From: CAZYPU01 sp964649665
GTDB taxonomy: Bacteria; Omnitrophota; Gorgyraeia; JABMRN01; RBG-13-46-9
NCBI GenBank assembly: GCA_964649665.1
Contig: CAZYPU010000009.1
Span: forward strand, 1-32,613
Direction of reading: 5' to 3'
DNA: 32,613 nucleotides
Shown: piece by piece, positions 21,886-30,129 of the stretch
How the letters are laid out: every line of letters starts with the position of its first letter
Position numbering within the stretch: the first letter of the stretch is position 1
Made by a program: the position numbers and the translations under genes
The notes under the pieces: generated by a model
What the model was told of the DNA's origin: nothing
Databases searched by the model: none
What the model saw: the letters and a program-made list of their open reading frames with translations, nothing else

Positions 21886-24111
21886 TTATCCGACATTTAT
21901 TAAATCCAGCTTTTCCACGAACCGCTTTTTGAGAATATCTTTTATAACACTATTCCTCGGGGCTCGCAGATACGGATCCTCTCTAACCAGGCGAAACGCT
22001 TCGGCGCGGGCCTGTTCCATTATCTCGAAGTCCCTCAGTATGTTGCCGAAACGAAGCTCGGGCAGTCCATGCTGTCTCGTTCCGAAAAACTCGCCCGGGC
22101 CCCTCAGCTCCAGGTCCCGCTCGGCAACCCTGAAACCGTCCTGTGTATCTGCCATAGTGTCAAATCTTTTTTTAGCGCTTTCCGTCTTCGGGAGCCCCAG
22201 CAGGATACAGCAGGAAAGATATTCTCCCCTTCCGATCCTCCCTCTAAGCTGATGAAGTTGCGAAAGCCCGAAGCGCTCGGCATTTTCGATAACCATGCAG
22301 GAGGCATTGGGGATATCTATGCCGACCTCAATGATGGTCGTGGAAACCAGTATATCTACTTTTTTGTCCCTAAATTTTTTCATAACCGTTTCTTTTTCGC
22401 CGGTATTCATCCTGCCGTGCAAAAGCCCAAGCTTTAAATCGGGGAAAACTTCCCCCCGGAGCTTGTTATACATTTCGGTCGCGGCTTTTAAACCGCCGTC
22501 TGACCTGCCGGGACGCCTTTCGGCGGCCTCGCAGGTCTTTCTCGTCGGCCAGATTCGCGGATAGACTACGTAGGCCTGGCGGCCTTTTTCAATCTCTTCG
22601 CGGATAAACTGATAAACACTCCGGCGCTTATCTTCTTCGACACAGTAGGTGGTAATAGGGTATCTCCCCTTCGGCAATTCCCTAATAACGGATATGTCCA
22701 AATCGCCGTAAACAGTGAGCGCCAGCGTCCGCGGGATAGGTGTTGCCGTCATGACAAGCACGTCCGGCCTTTCACCTTTTTTTCTTAAAAGCTGTCTTTG
22801 TCTCACGCCGAATTTATGCTGCTCGTCGATAACAGCGAGGCCCAGCTTCCGGAAACGGAGCCCCCCAGACAAGCCCGGGACCCTACCTTTTACGCCGTCC
22901 CGGGGGGCGGAACCCTGAGCGAAGGCCCCGGCTCCAGCCGGGGCCTGAGTCGAAGGGTCAACGTCCCCCCATATAAGCGCGTGCGTTCCGATTACGATAT
23001 CTACCCGGCCTTTCTCGATTTCGTTTTTTATTTCGAGTTTTTTCGCTTCCTTAATACCGCTCACCAGAAGCCTCACGTTGATACCAAGGGGCATCAAAAG
23101 GGCGCTCATATTTATGTAGTGCTGCCTTGCCAAAATTTCCGTCGGGGCCATAACCGCGGCCTGGTAGCCGTTCTGCACCGTTAAAAGCAGCGCGTAAACG
23201 GCGACAGCGGTTTTTCCGCTTCCGACGTCGCCTTCGAGGAGGCGGTTCATAGGCTTCGGGCTTGCCATATCAACCTGTATTTCATTTATCACCTTTAACT
23301 GCGCATGGGTGAGTTCAAAGGGGAACAGGGCCTTAAAAGAATCTATGAGGCGCGCGTCAAGTCTGTGGCGTATGCCGCCGACGGAGGTTTTTATGTCATT
23401 TTTTTTCAGCGCGAGCGCCAGCTGGAGGATGAAAAATTCCTCGAAGACAAGCCGTTTATAGGCCCTTTCCAGATTTTCGAACGAGGCCGGATAGTGTATA
23501 TTTTGAATGGCGAACCTCAAATCGACAAGCCGGTTTCTCGCCCTTATATTCGCGGGCAGCGCTTCTTTAACTGAAAACGCGAAACTGCCTATTGCCTCAT
23601 GCGTCAGAAGCCTCACATACCGCTGGCTTATATCCCCGGTAAGGGAATATATCGGGACGATCCTGCCGATATTTATAGAACAGTTCGACCGCGCCTCGAC
23701 AACAATTTCGTATTCCGGATGGTTTATCTGGAGCTTATCGTATCGCTCGACTTTGCCGTAAACTATTATATCCTGGCCGGTTTTGAAGAATTTTTTCAAA
23801 AAGGGCTGGTTAAACCAGACGCAGTAAATTACGCCTGTTTTGTCGCCGAGGGCCATCCGGAATACGTTCGTGCCCTTTTTTGTCCTGTGAACGCCGGAGG
23901 CAAGGACACTGCCTTTTATGACCTGAAATTCCCCTACCTTTAAATCCTTAATAAGGGTAAAATTACTCCTGTCCTCGTATCTTCGCGGCAGATAATACAA
24001 GATATCCTCTACTGTGCTTACCCCCATTTCCTTCAGGGTTTCCGCCTTCTTGGGGCCTACCCCTTTCAGATATCTTATATCCTGCGCTCTGTCCGGTTTT
24101 TTTACTTGCAC
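21886..24111 (-). CDS. recG: ATP-dependent DNA helicase RecG with two in-frame inserts (741 aa)
   Basis: RecG features appear in order: IRYLKGVGPKKAETL, the OB wedge domain, Walker A GDVGSGKT, the DEQH box, VMTATPIPRTLAL, the LLHGRM helicase motif and FGTRQHGLPELRFG near the end. RecG remodels stalled forks and Holliday junctions. Two segments are foreign to the family: about 34 residues between ALIWGDVD and LGLAVIDEQHKFG, and about 17 residues between YPRIW and LKAATEMY. Both are coded by palindromic DNA. I choose GTG 24111; a TTG at 24165 would overlap the rpmB start. The -35 box of rpmB overlaps this GTG. Confidence 0.93.
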   Translation of the reverse strand: MQVKKPDRAQDIRYLKGVGPKKAETLKEMGVSTVEDILYYLPRRYEDRSNFTLIKDLKVGEFQVIKGSVLASGVHRTKKGTNVFRMALGDKTGVIYCVWFNQPFLKKFFKTGQDIIVYGKVERYDKLQINHPEYEIVVEARSNCSINIGRIVPIYSLTGDISQRYVRLLTHEAIGSFAFSVKEALPANIRARNRLVDLRFAIQNIHYPASFENLERAYKRLVFEEFFILQLALALKKNDIKTSVGGIRHRLDARLIDSFKALFPFELTHAQLKVINEIQVDMASPKPMNRLLEGDVGSGKTAVAVYALLLTVQNGYQAAVMAPTEILARQHYINMSALLMPLGINVRLLVSGIKEAKKLEIKNEIEKGRVDIVIGTHALIWGDVDPSTQAPAGAGAFAQGSAPRDGVKGRVPGLSGGLRFRKLGLAVIDEQHKFGVRQRQLLRKKGERPDVLVMTATPIPRTLALTVYGDLDISVIRELPKGRYPITTYCVEEDKRRSVYQFIREEIEKGRQAYVVYPRIWPTRKTCEAAERRPGRSDGGLKAATEMYNKLRGEVFPDLKLGLLHGRMNTGEKETVMKKFRDKKVDILVSTTIIEVGIDIPNASCMVIENAERFGLSQLHQLRGRIGRGEYLSCCILLGLPKTESAKKRFDTMADTQDGFRVAERDLELRGPGEFFGTRQHGLPELRFGNILRDFEIMEQARAEAFRLVREDPYLRAPRNSVIKDILKKRFVEKLDLINVG
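22502..22537. repeat. Second palindromic insert in recG
   Basis: GACCTGC (22502-22508) pairs with GCAGGTC (22531-22537), and CGCC-TTTC-GGCG pairs inside. It codes for the residues between YPRIW and LKAATEMY that are absent from RecG as I know it. Confidence 0.6.
22860..22962. repeat. First palindromic insert in recG
   Basis: Two hairpins lie in tandem: CCCGGGAC / GTCCCGGG, and GGCCCCGGCT / AGCCGGGGCC, the second flanked by CTGAGCGAAGG and CTGAGTCGAAGGG. It codes for about 34 Gly/Ala/Pro-rich residues just before the DEQH box and shares its CTGAG-CGAAGG module with the rsmD insert. Confidence 0.8.
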
Positions 24112-24134
24112 TTGTTCTTCTTCTGTGGTATTAT
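24106..24134 (+). promoter_or_regulatory. Probable promoter of rpmB
   Basis: TTGCAC (24106-24111), a 17-base spacer and TATTAT (24129-24134) lie just before rpmB. The -35 box is weak. It coincides with the recG start codon on the other strand, so the two genes may interfere. Confidence 0.45.
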
Positions 24135-24158
24135 TAACGACCTGAACGGAGAAAAAAA

Positions 24159-24389
24159 ATGTCAAAAATCTGTTATGTATGCGGAAAAAGGCCCGTTGCG
24201 GGCAGGCGCATAAAGCGACGCGGTCTTGCCAAGAAAAAAGGCGGCGTAGGGCAACGCATCACTGGTATAAGCCGCCGACGCTTTCTGCCGAACCTGCAGC
24301 CTGTGCGTGCATTAATAGACGGCAAGCCGAAAAAGATACACATATGCACCAAGTGCCTGAAGGCCGGCAAAATTAAGAAAGCTCTCTAA
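24159..24389 (+). CDS. rpmB: 50S ribosomal protein L28 (76 aa)
   Basis: The order MSKICYVCGKRP, RRRFLPNLQPVRA and ICTKCLKAGKIKK is that of L28. Two Cys pairs (Cys5/Cys8 and Cys63/Cys66) suggest a zinc-binding form. GGAG stands seven bases before the ATG. It is a lone plus-strand gene between recG and recJ: its end overlaps the recJ end by 17 bases, and no terminator is visible after it, so its transcript probably runs antisense into recJ. Confidence 0.94.
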   Translation: MSKICYVCGKRPVAGRRIKRRGLAKKKGGVGQRITGISRRRFLPNLQPVRALIDGKPKKIHICTKCLKAGKIKKAL

Positions 24390-26145
24390 TCCTAAAATCC
24401 TTCAGATCAAGCTGCAGCGAAGTCAGCCCCTGCCATGTATTTATCGAAGGTGAGTAGGCAAGATTAACCCTCTCGCCCTTGGACGGCATATTTAAGTTCC
24501 CGGCACTAAATTTAATCGCTTCGCACGTCGTTTTCTCGTCCGCAACCCACATCTTCAGCCCGTTTTTCGCGATCCTCCGCGGTTCATCTCTAAGGTAAGC
24601 ATTTTGAGAGGAAAATACAGGGCGCGGATTATCGGGTCCGAACGGAATGAGAAGATTCAGTTCCCCTATAAGGCGCTCGGAGAGATCGGAAAGCCGCACC
24701 TCCGCGTCTATGTCAAGCGTCGGACATAAATCTTCGTCGCTGATTAAGTCCCTGGCAACTTCGTTAATGCGCTCTGTAAATGTCTTTATATTCTTCCTGT
24801 GAATCGAAAGCCCGCACGCCGCCTCGTGCCCGCCAAAATCTATAAGACTGTCCTTACACGAATTTATGGCGTTATAAAGATGGAATTTATCTATGCTCCT
24901 TCCCGAGCCCTTGCCGCGCGCGCCTTCCAGCGCTATAATAATCGTCGGCCTGTAGAACTTGTCTATGATCCGACTTGCGACAATGCCTATAACGCCCGTA
25001 TGCCAGTTCTCCCCGGCAAGGACGATTACCCGCGATTCTTTAAAGTTTATTTCCCTTTCGACTTTTTCCATCGCTTCGGTGAGAACCTTTCTTTCTATCT
25101 TCTGACGCAGGCGGTTCTCCCTGTTCAGTATATCCGCGAGACGCCGCGCCTCGTCTTTATCTTTCGTTAAAAGAAGATCAAGGGCGACCGCAGGCGTTCC
25201 CACCCTGCCCATCGCGTTTATCCTCGGGCCCAAAATATACCCTATGTGGCTGCAGGAAATACCCCTTCCCTTTAAGCCCACGGCTTCTATAAGGGCTTTT
25301 ATGCCGGCCTTCTCTGTCTCATTTATTTTCTTCAGGCCCCATTTTGTAAGAATTCTATTCTCGCCTTTTTGCGCCGACATGTCGCTTACTGTCCCGAGTG
25401 CAACAAGGTCAAGGTGTTCTTCTATCGGATAGGCGGTATTTTTTACCAGTGCCTGCGCCAGCTTGTACGCCAACCCCACGCCCGAGAGGTGTTTAAAGGG
25501 ATATCCGCATCCCGACTGCAGTGGATTTATTATGGAAAACGCCGGCGGCAGGTCCGCGATTGGTTCGGCAATCGGTTCGAGGGGCTTACCATCCTTCGGA
25601 CAATTTTTAGAACCATCCCGAGCTGCGCCGAAGGATTTGACCTCATGATGGTCCGTTACTATAACGTCTATTCCGAATTTATTCGCAAGGCTTATTTCCT
25701 TATGGGCGCTTATGCCGCAATCGACGGTTATGATAAGCGAGTTTTTCTTACGGTGGGCCAGCTTTATCGCGTTTACGTTGAGGCCGTAACCTTCTTCAAG
25801 GCGGTTCGGAATATACGTGGTAACCTTTGCCTTTAAATGGGTAAGGACTATTTTTAAAAGCGCCACGGCCGTTATGCCGTCGACGTCGTAATCACCGTAG
25901 ACGAGGATATTTTCTTTATTATTTATCGCGCGCCTTATTCTGGCGAGAGTTTTTTCCATGTCTTTCAAAAGGCAGCTCTCGTGGGCAGAGGCGAGATCGC
26001 CGTGCAGAAAATGGTGCGCCTGCATTTCGTCTTTTATGCCGCGGTTTATGAGTACCTGCGCGGTTATCGGCGAGATGTTCAAAGACGCCGCGAGCGAGTG
26101 GCTTAGATCGGGATTCTGTTCTTTAACTTTCCAGATTCGGTTCAT
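24373..26145 (-). CDS. recJ: Single-stranded-DNA exonuclease RecJ with in-frame insert (590 aa)
   Basis: DHH-family motifs are complete: VYGDYDVDG (83-90), VDCGIS (141-146), TDHHEV (164-169), then GPRINAMGR, and GGHEAACGLS with its OB domain near the end. RecJ degrades single-stranded DNA from the 5' end in repair. Between the DHH box and LPPAFSIINP, where family members have only a few residues, lies an insert at about 170-198 ending in EPIAEPIAD, coded by palindromic and tandem-repeat DNA. The ATG at 26145 overlaps the secDF stop (ATGA); a TTG at 26166 is less likely. Confidence 0.94.
   Translation of the reverse strand: MNRIWKVKEQNPDLSHSLAASLNISPITAQVLINRGIKDEMQAHHFLHGDLASAHESCLLKDMEKTLARIRRAINNKENILVYGDYDVDGITAVALLKIVLTHLKAKVTTYIPNRLEEGYGLNVNAIKLAHRKKNSLIITVDCGISAHKEISLANKFGIDVIVTDHHEVKSFGAARDGSKNCPKDGKPLEPIAEPIADLPPAFSIINPLQSGCGYPFKHLSGVGLAYKLAQALVKNTAYPIEEHLDLVALGTVSDMSAQKGENRILTKWGLKKINETEKAGIKALIEAVGLKGRGISCSHIGYILGPRINAMGRVGTPAVALDLLLTKDKDEARRLADILNRENRLRQKIERKVLTEAMEKVEREINFKESRVIVLAGENWHTGVIGIVASRIIDKFYRPTIIIALEGARGKGSGRSIDKFHLYNAINSCKDSLIDFGGHEAACGLSIHRKNIKTFTERINEVARDLISDEDLCPTLDIDAEVRLSDLSERLIGELNLLIPFGPDNPRPVFSSQNAYLRDEPRRIAKNGLKMWVADEKTTCEAIKFSAGNLNMPSKGERVNLAYSPSINTWQGLTSLQLDLKDFRIRELS
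25556..25645. repeat. In-frame repeat insert inside recJ
   Basis: ATCCTTCGG (from 25591) pairs with CCGAAGGAT (ending 25637) around a loop of about 29 bases. Beside it is an imperfect tandem repeat, GATTGGTTCGGC then AATCGGTTCGAG, coding for EPIA twice. The insert starts directly after the DHH metal motif. Confidence 0.7.
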
Positions 26146-28364
26146 CTTGCCCTTCGCGAAGGCCAATCAAGCAGGATCGGACTCGCGATAAAAATCGAAG
26201 AATACGTACCGGTAATAACGCCTACCAGTATGACGAAGGCAAAATCGTTTATGACCGCGCCGCCGAGGAAATAAAGCGCCAGGATGACAAGAAGCGTGGT
26301 GGTGGACGTCAGTATGGTCCGTGAAAACGTCTGGTTTATGCTTGTATTTATGATTTCCCCGTATGTGGACTTCCGCATGAGCTTGCGGTCTTCCCTTATC
26401 CTGTCGAATACGACTATGGTGTCGTTTATCGAATAACCGACGATGGTAAGAAGCGCCGCTATCACGGGGATCGAAAGCTCCCTATGCGTAAGGGCTATGG
26501 CGCCGAGCGATATGCAGACGTCATGAAGCAACGCCACGATGGCCGCCACCGCGAATCTGAATTCAAACCGCAGCGACACGTAAATACATATGCCTATCAT
26601 GGCGAAAATTACGGCCTTTACGGCCTTCCCCCGCAAATCCCTTCCTATTGAAGGGCCGACTTTCTCTATTCTCATTACCTCAAATTTATTGTCCTTATAT
26701 GCCTCGCCGAACTTCTTCATTATTTGGGCAGAATTATCCTCCTGCGTCCTTACGAGGATTTCCCTTTTATCGGCAAATCGCTGGATCGGAATATCGCCCA
26801 CGCCCAGTTCTTTTAAGGTCGTCCTTACCTTCTTGAGCGGAATAAACTTCTCGAATCTATACTGCTGGAGGACACCCCCCGTAAAATCTATGCCATAATT
26901 CGCCTCCTGTCGCTTCACGAAGATAAATAAGCCAAACGCAATAAGAAGCGCGGAAACAATGTAGGTGATCCTTCTCATTCCTATAAAGTTGATTTTCAGA
27001 TTCTTCACGAACTGAAACATCACAAGTTTCTTGAGCTTGCGCCTGCCGGTCGTAAGAAAGTCGAGAATAAGCCTCGTCACTATGATAGCCGTAAACATGC
27101 TTGATATAATACCTATGCTGAGGACTGTCGCGAAACCCCTTACGGGCCCCGTGCCGAACTGAAAAAGTATAAGCGCTGTTATGAGCGTCGTAACGTTGGC
27201 GTCCAGGATTGTAAGAAATGCCCTCTGGAAACCGCTCTGTACGGCCGCGCGCAGGGATTTTCCGAGCTTGGATTCTTCTCTTATCCTTTCGAATATGAGG
27301 ACGTTAGCGTCAACCGACATACCGATTGTCAGAACGAGTCCGGCGATACCGGGCAGTGTGAGCGTCGCGTGAAAATAGGATAAGGCGCCGGTAATGAGGA
27401 CGATATTAAGGATAAGAGCGAAATCCGCGATAAGCCCGGCCAGGAGATAATAGATTGCCATAAAGGCAAGGACCAGCAAACCGCCTATTATAATTGCCTT
27501 TATGCCTTTTTCTATGGAGTCCCTGCCAAGCGTCGGGCCGACTGTTCTTTCCTCGATAATTTTGATCGGCGCCGGAAGGGCGCCCGCTCGAAGGACTATA
27601 GCAAGATCATTCGCTTCCTGAACGGAGAAACTGCCGGTTATCTGCGCGCGGCCCGAAGGGATTTTTTCCCTGATGACGGGAGCGCTGTACACGTTGCCGT
27701 CCAGGACAATGGCAAGGCGTTTCCCGACATTGTCCTCGGTAACTTTGGAAAAAACCTCCGCGCCTTTATTGTTAAAAGTTAATGAAACGTAGGGCTGATT
27801 AAAAGACGTCTGGCTGAATTCGGTTGTCGCGTCTACAAGGGTTTCGCCTTTCAGCGTGAGCTTTTTTTCCAGGAGAAGCTCTTCGTATTTTCCCTCGCTT
27901 GTTTTTAGTTTTTTAAGCTCAAAACCGGGGACCTCTTCGCCGGCAAGCGCCTTTTTCATCAGTTCCGGGTCGTCGGAAGCAAGCCTGAACTCGAGATGCG
28001 CCGAACTTTTAACGAGTTTGATGGCCCTTTCCCTGTCGGTAACACCGGGGAGCTGTAGGACGATCTTGTTGCTGCCCTGTTTCTGGATGGATGGCTCCAG
28101 CACGCCGAACTGGTCGATTCTGTTCCGTATTATTTCGAGCGCTCTGTCAGGCGCGTCTTTTGCCTCTTCAGGCGTCAGCTTGGAGGTATCCACCTCGAGG
28201 ACAAGGTGCATCCCGCCCTGAAGGTCGAGTCCGAGATTTACTTTTCCTTTTTCTACTACTTTGCCTTCCTTGTCGTGTATATCAAGCGGGGGCCACCCGA
28301 GCCAGAGCGCGTAGCCCACAACCAATACGACCAGAACCACCTTCCATTTCAAATTCTTCGTCAT
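26142..28364 (-). CDS. secDF: Protein translocase subunit SecDF, fused (740 aa)
   Basis: This is a SecD-SecF fusion. SecD part: a first membrane helix, VNLGLDLQGGMHLVLEVD, the P1 head domain, then TIGMSVDANVLIFERIREE. SecF part: YGIDFTGGVLQQY, then VGYSINDTIVVFDRIRED. Twelve membrane helices are expected. It uses the proton gradient to help Sec export. The ATG at 28364, with GGAGG four bases before it, is chosen; the frame extends upstream only because the palindromic repeat is open. Its end overlaps the recJ start. YajC lies upstream, and the three subunits work together. Confidence 0.95.
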   Translation of the reverse strand: MTKNLKWKVVLVVLVVGYALWLGWPPLDIHDKEGKVVEKGKVNLGLDLQGGMHLVLEVDTSKLTPEEAKDAPDRALEIIRNRIDQFGVLEPSIQKQGSNKIVLQLPGVTDRERAIKLVKSSAHLEFRLASDDPELMKKALAGEEVPGFELKKLKTSEGKYEELLLEKKLTLKGETLVDATTEFSQTSFNQPYVSLTFNNKGAEVFSKVTEDNVGKRLAIVLDGNVYSAPVIREKIPSGRAQITGSFSVQEANDLAIVLRAGALPAPIKIIEERTVGPTLGRDSIEKGIKAIIIGGLLVLAFMAIYYLLAGLIADFALILNIVLITGALSYFHATLTLPGIAGLVLTIGMSVDANVLIFERIREESKLGKSLRAAVQSGFQRAFLTILDANVTTLITALILFQFGTGPVRGFATVLSIGIISSMFTAIIVTRLILDFLTTGRRKLKKLVMFQFVKNLKINFIGMRRITYIVSALLIAFGLFIFVKRQEANYGIDFTGGVLQQYRFEKFIPLKKVRTTLKELGVGDIPIQRFADKREILVRTQEDNSAQIMKKFGEAYKDNKFEVMRIEKVGPSIGRDLRGKAVKAVIFAMIGICIYVSLRFEFRFAVAAIVALLHDVCISLGAIALTHRELSIPVIAALLTIVGYSINDTIVVFDRIREDRKLMRKSTYGEIINTSINQTFSRTILTSTTTLLVILALYFLGGAVINDFAFVILVGVITGTYSSIFIASPILLDWPSRRAR

Positions 28365-28379
28365 ATCTCCTCCATCTCG

Positions 28380-28481
28380 GTCATTGCGAGGAGGCTCGCA
28401 GGGCCGACGAAGCAATCTCTGGTGGGATTGCTTCGCCCAGCACTAATTTTGTTCTAAAATTAGTGCTGGGCTCGCAATGAC
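28380..28481. repeat. Composite palindromic element, copy 2 (yajC-secDF gap)
   Basis: It has the same plan as copy 1: GTCATTGCGAGG at the left, GAAGCAATC / GATTGCTTCG, the CCCAGCACTAATTTT hairpin and CTCGCAATGAC at the right. The right 56 bases are identical to copy 1, while the left arm differs. It separates yajC from secDF and would be transcribed with them. Confidence 0.9.
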
Positions 28482-28488
28482 AATTTAT

Positions 28489-28806
28489 TTATCCCTGTCT
28501 CGATTTCTTAATCGTGCTGACAGCGTTCTTCTGAACTTCGATCTTCACGTTGTCGTCTATCCTGAGGACTATGGAATTGTCCTTTACGTTAATAATCGTC
28601 CCATAAATACCGCCCGAAGTGATAACTTCGTCGTTTTTCTTCAGCTCCGAAACCAACTTTTTATGGTCAGCTTGAGCCTTTTTCTGAGGCCTTATCAGCA
28701 GAAAATAGAAAATGACAAAGATGACTATTATGGGCATCAATGAAATCAGCGGGTTTCCGGCAGTTTGACCCTGAGCCCCTGCAGCCTGCGCGTATGCGTT
28801 CAACAT
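28489..28806 (-). CDS. yajC: Preprotein translocase subunit YajC (105 aa)
   Basis: One transmembrane helix (LMPIIVIFVIFYFLLIRPQKK) is followed by the conserved KLVSELKKNDEVITSGGIYGTI block. YajC associates with SecDF. GGAGG stands five bases before the ATG at 28806. It is part of the queA-tgt-yajC-secDF order known from many bacteria. Confidence 0.95.
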   Translation of the reverse strand: MLNAYAQAAGAQGQTAGNPLISLMPIIVIFVIFYFLLIRPQKKAQADHKKLVSELKKNDEVITSGGIYGTIINVKDNSIVLRIDDNVKIEVQKNAVSTIKKSRQG

Positions 28807-28875
28807 TTTTACCTCCAGTTTTTCGCCAGAAAAATTGTCCCGAGAATGCGCCCCCGTGGAAGCATTCGAGAGACC

Positions 28876-30108
28876 TTACCTGCGTCCCCTTTTAAATTCC
28901 TCCTTAAATTTCTCAAACCTGTTTTCTTCGATCGCCTTCCTCGAATCGCTTATAAGTTTAACATAAAAACAGATATTATGCAACGATACAAGGCGAAGGC
29001 CCAGGATCTCACCGGTATTTAATAAATGCCTTATGTAAGCGCGGGAATGGTTCCTGCATGTATGACAGGGGCACTTTTCATCAATGGGCTTAAAATCTTC
29101 CTTGAACGGCGCGTTTCGAAGCTGAAGCTCGCCGCTCGATGTAAATGCCTGTCCGTTTCTTCCGTTTCTCGTCGGCACCACGCAATCGAATAAATCCACG
29201 CCTTCGGAAATGGCCGATAACATATCGAGCGGCGTCCCGACGCCCATGAGATACCTCACCTTGCTTTCCGGGAGAAGCCCCGCGGTATATTCGGTGACCT
29301 CGTGAATCAAGTCGCCCGGTTCTCCTACGGCTACCCCGCCTATCGCGTAGCCGTCGAAACCGAGCTCCGCAATTTCTTCGACGGCCCTTTTGCGAAGATC
29401 GAGATAAGTGCTTCCCTGAATGATGCCGAATAAAAATTGCCTGTCATTGCAAGGAGGCCGAAAGCCGACGACCGAAGGAAGTCCCGCATACCGCAATATA
29501 GAATACAGGCCATGCGGGACGAAACAATCTCTAACGGTGAGATTGCTTCGCCCCGACTTCGTCGGGGCTCGCAACGACGCGCTATGTGCTTTTTGCGACC
29601 GTTTCGCCCAATTGAGCGTCGTCTTAAGCGACTCCTCGACAGTACTCCGGCTTACCGGATAATGCAGGCATTCGTCAAGGGGCATCATTATGTCGCTTCC
29701 CAATGTTTTCTGGAACTCTATTACTTTCTCCGGTGTCATAAAATATTTCGAGCCATCAATGTGCGAGGTAAATTCAACGCCCTCTTTTTTAACCTTCCTT
29801 AAAGGGGCTAAACTGAATATCTGGTAACCCCCCGAATCGGTCATGATGGGCCTGTCCCACGACATGAATTTATGGAGTCCGCCCGCTTTCTTGAGAACCT
29901 TCTCACCGGGCCGCAGATACAGGTGGTAAGCGTTCGCCATTATCATTTCCGCGCCGCATTCCTTCACCTCCTCGTTGGAAAGCGCCTTTATCGTTGCCTG
30001 CGTTCCTACCGGCATGAAGCACGGGGTATGAACTTTTCCGTGCGCAGTGGTTAAAAGGCCCGCCCTTGCCTTACTTGTTTTATCCTTATGCATCAGTCTA
30101 AAACTCAT
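28876..30108 (-). CDS. tgt: tRNA-guanine transglycosylase with 46-residue in-frame insert (410 aa)
   Basis: Tgt motifs are present: MTDSGGYQIFSL with Asp91, the nucleophile Asp308 in FDCVVPTRNGRNGQ, GGVAVGEP, and the zinc site Cys346, Cys348, Cys351 with a later His. It exchanges guanine for preQ1 at position 34 of tRNAs with GUN anticodons. Normal length is about 375. The excess is residues about 177-222, between WAKRSQKAH and LFGIIQGS, coded by a member of the composite palindromic family (29443-29578). The frame is intact and all catalytic residues are outside the insert. The ATG at 30108 has a weak ribosome site. Confidence 0.95.
   Translation of the reverse strand: MSFRLMHKDKTSKARAGLLTTAHGKVHTPCFMPVGTQATIKALSNEEVKECGAEMIMANAYHLYLRPGEKVLKKAGGLHKFMSWDRPIMTDSGGYQIFSLAPLRKVKKEGVEFTSHIDGSKYFMTPEKVIEFQKTLGSDIMMPLDECLHYPVSRSTVEESLKTTLNWAKRSQKAHSASLRAPTKSGRSNLTVRDCFVPHGLYSILRYAGLPSVVGFRPPCNDRQFLFGIIQGSTYLDLRKRAVEEIAELGFDGYAIGGVAVGEPGDLIHEVTEYTAGLLPESKVRYLMGVGTPLDMLSAISEGVDLFDCVVPTRNGRNGQAFTSSGELQLRNAPFKEDFKPIDEKCPCHTCRNHSRAYIRHLLNTGEILGLRLVSLHNICFYVKLISDSRKAIEENRFEKFKEEFKRGRR
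29443..29578. repeat. Composite palindromic element, copy 3, inside tgt
   Basis: The outer arms GTCATTGCAAGG and GCTCGCAACGAC match copies 1 and 2. Inside are GTCCCGCAT / ATGCGGGAC, AATCTC / GAGATT with GCTTCGCC, and CCCCGAC / GTCGGGG. The third hairpin differs from that of copies 1 and 2, as if the element were built of exchangeable hairpins. It is in frame and codes for residues about 177-222 of Tgt. Confidence 0.88.
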
Positions 30109-30129
30109 GTCTTACCGTTTATTTATTCC

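Noticed and set aside
28365..28415. A longer N terminus for SecDF.
   Set aside because: It is read from the palindromic repeat, and a strong ribosome site marks ATG 28364.
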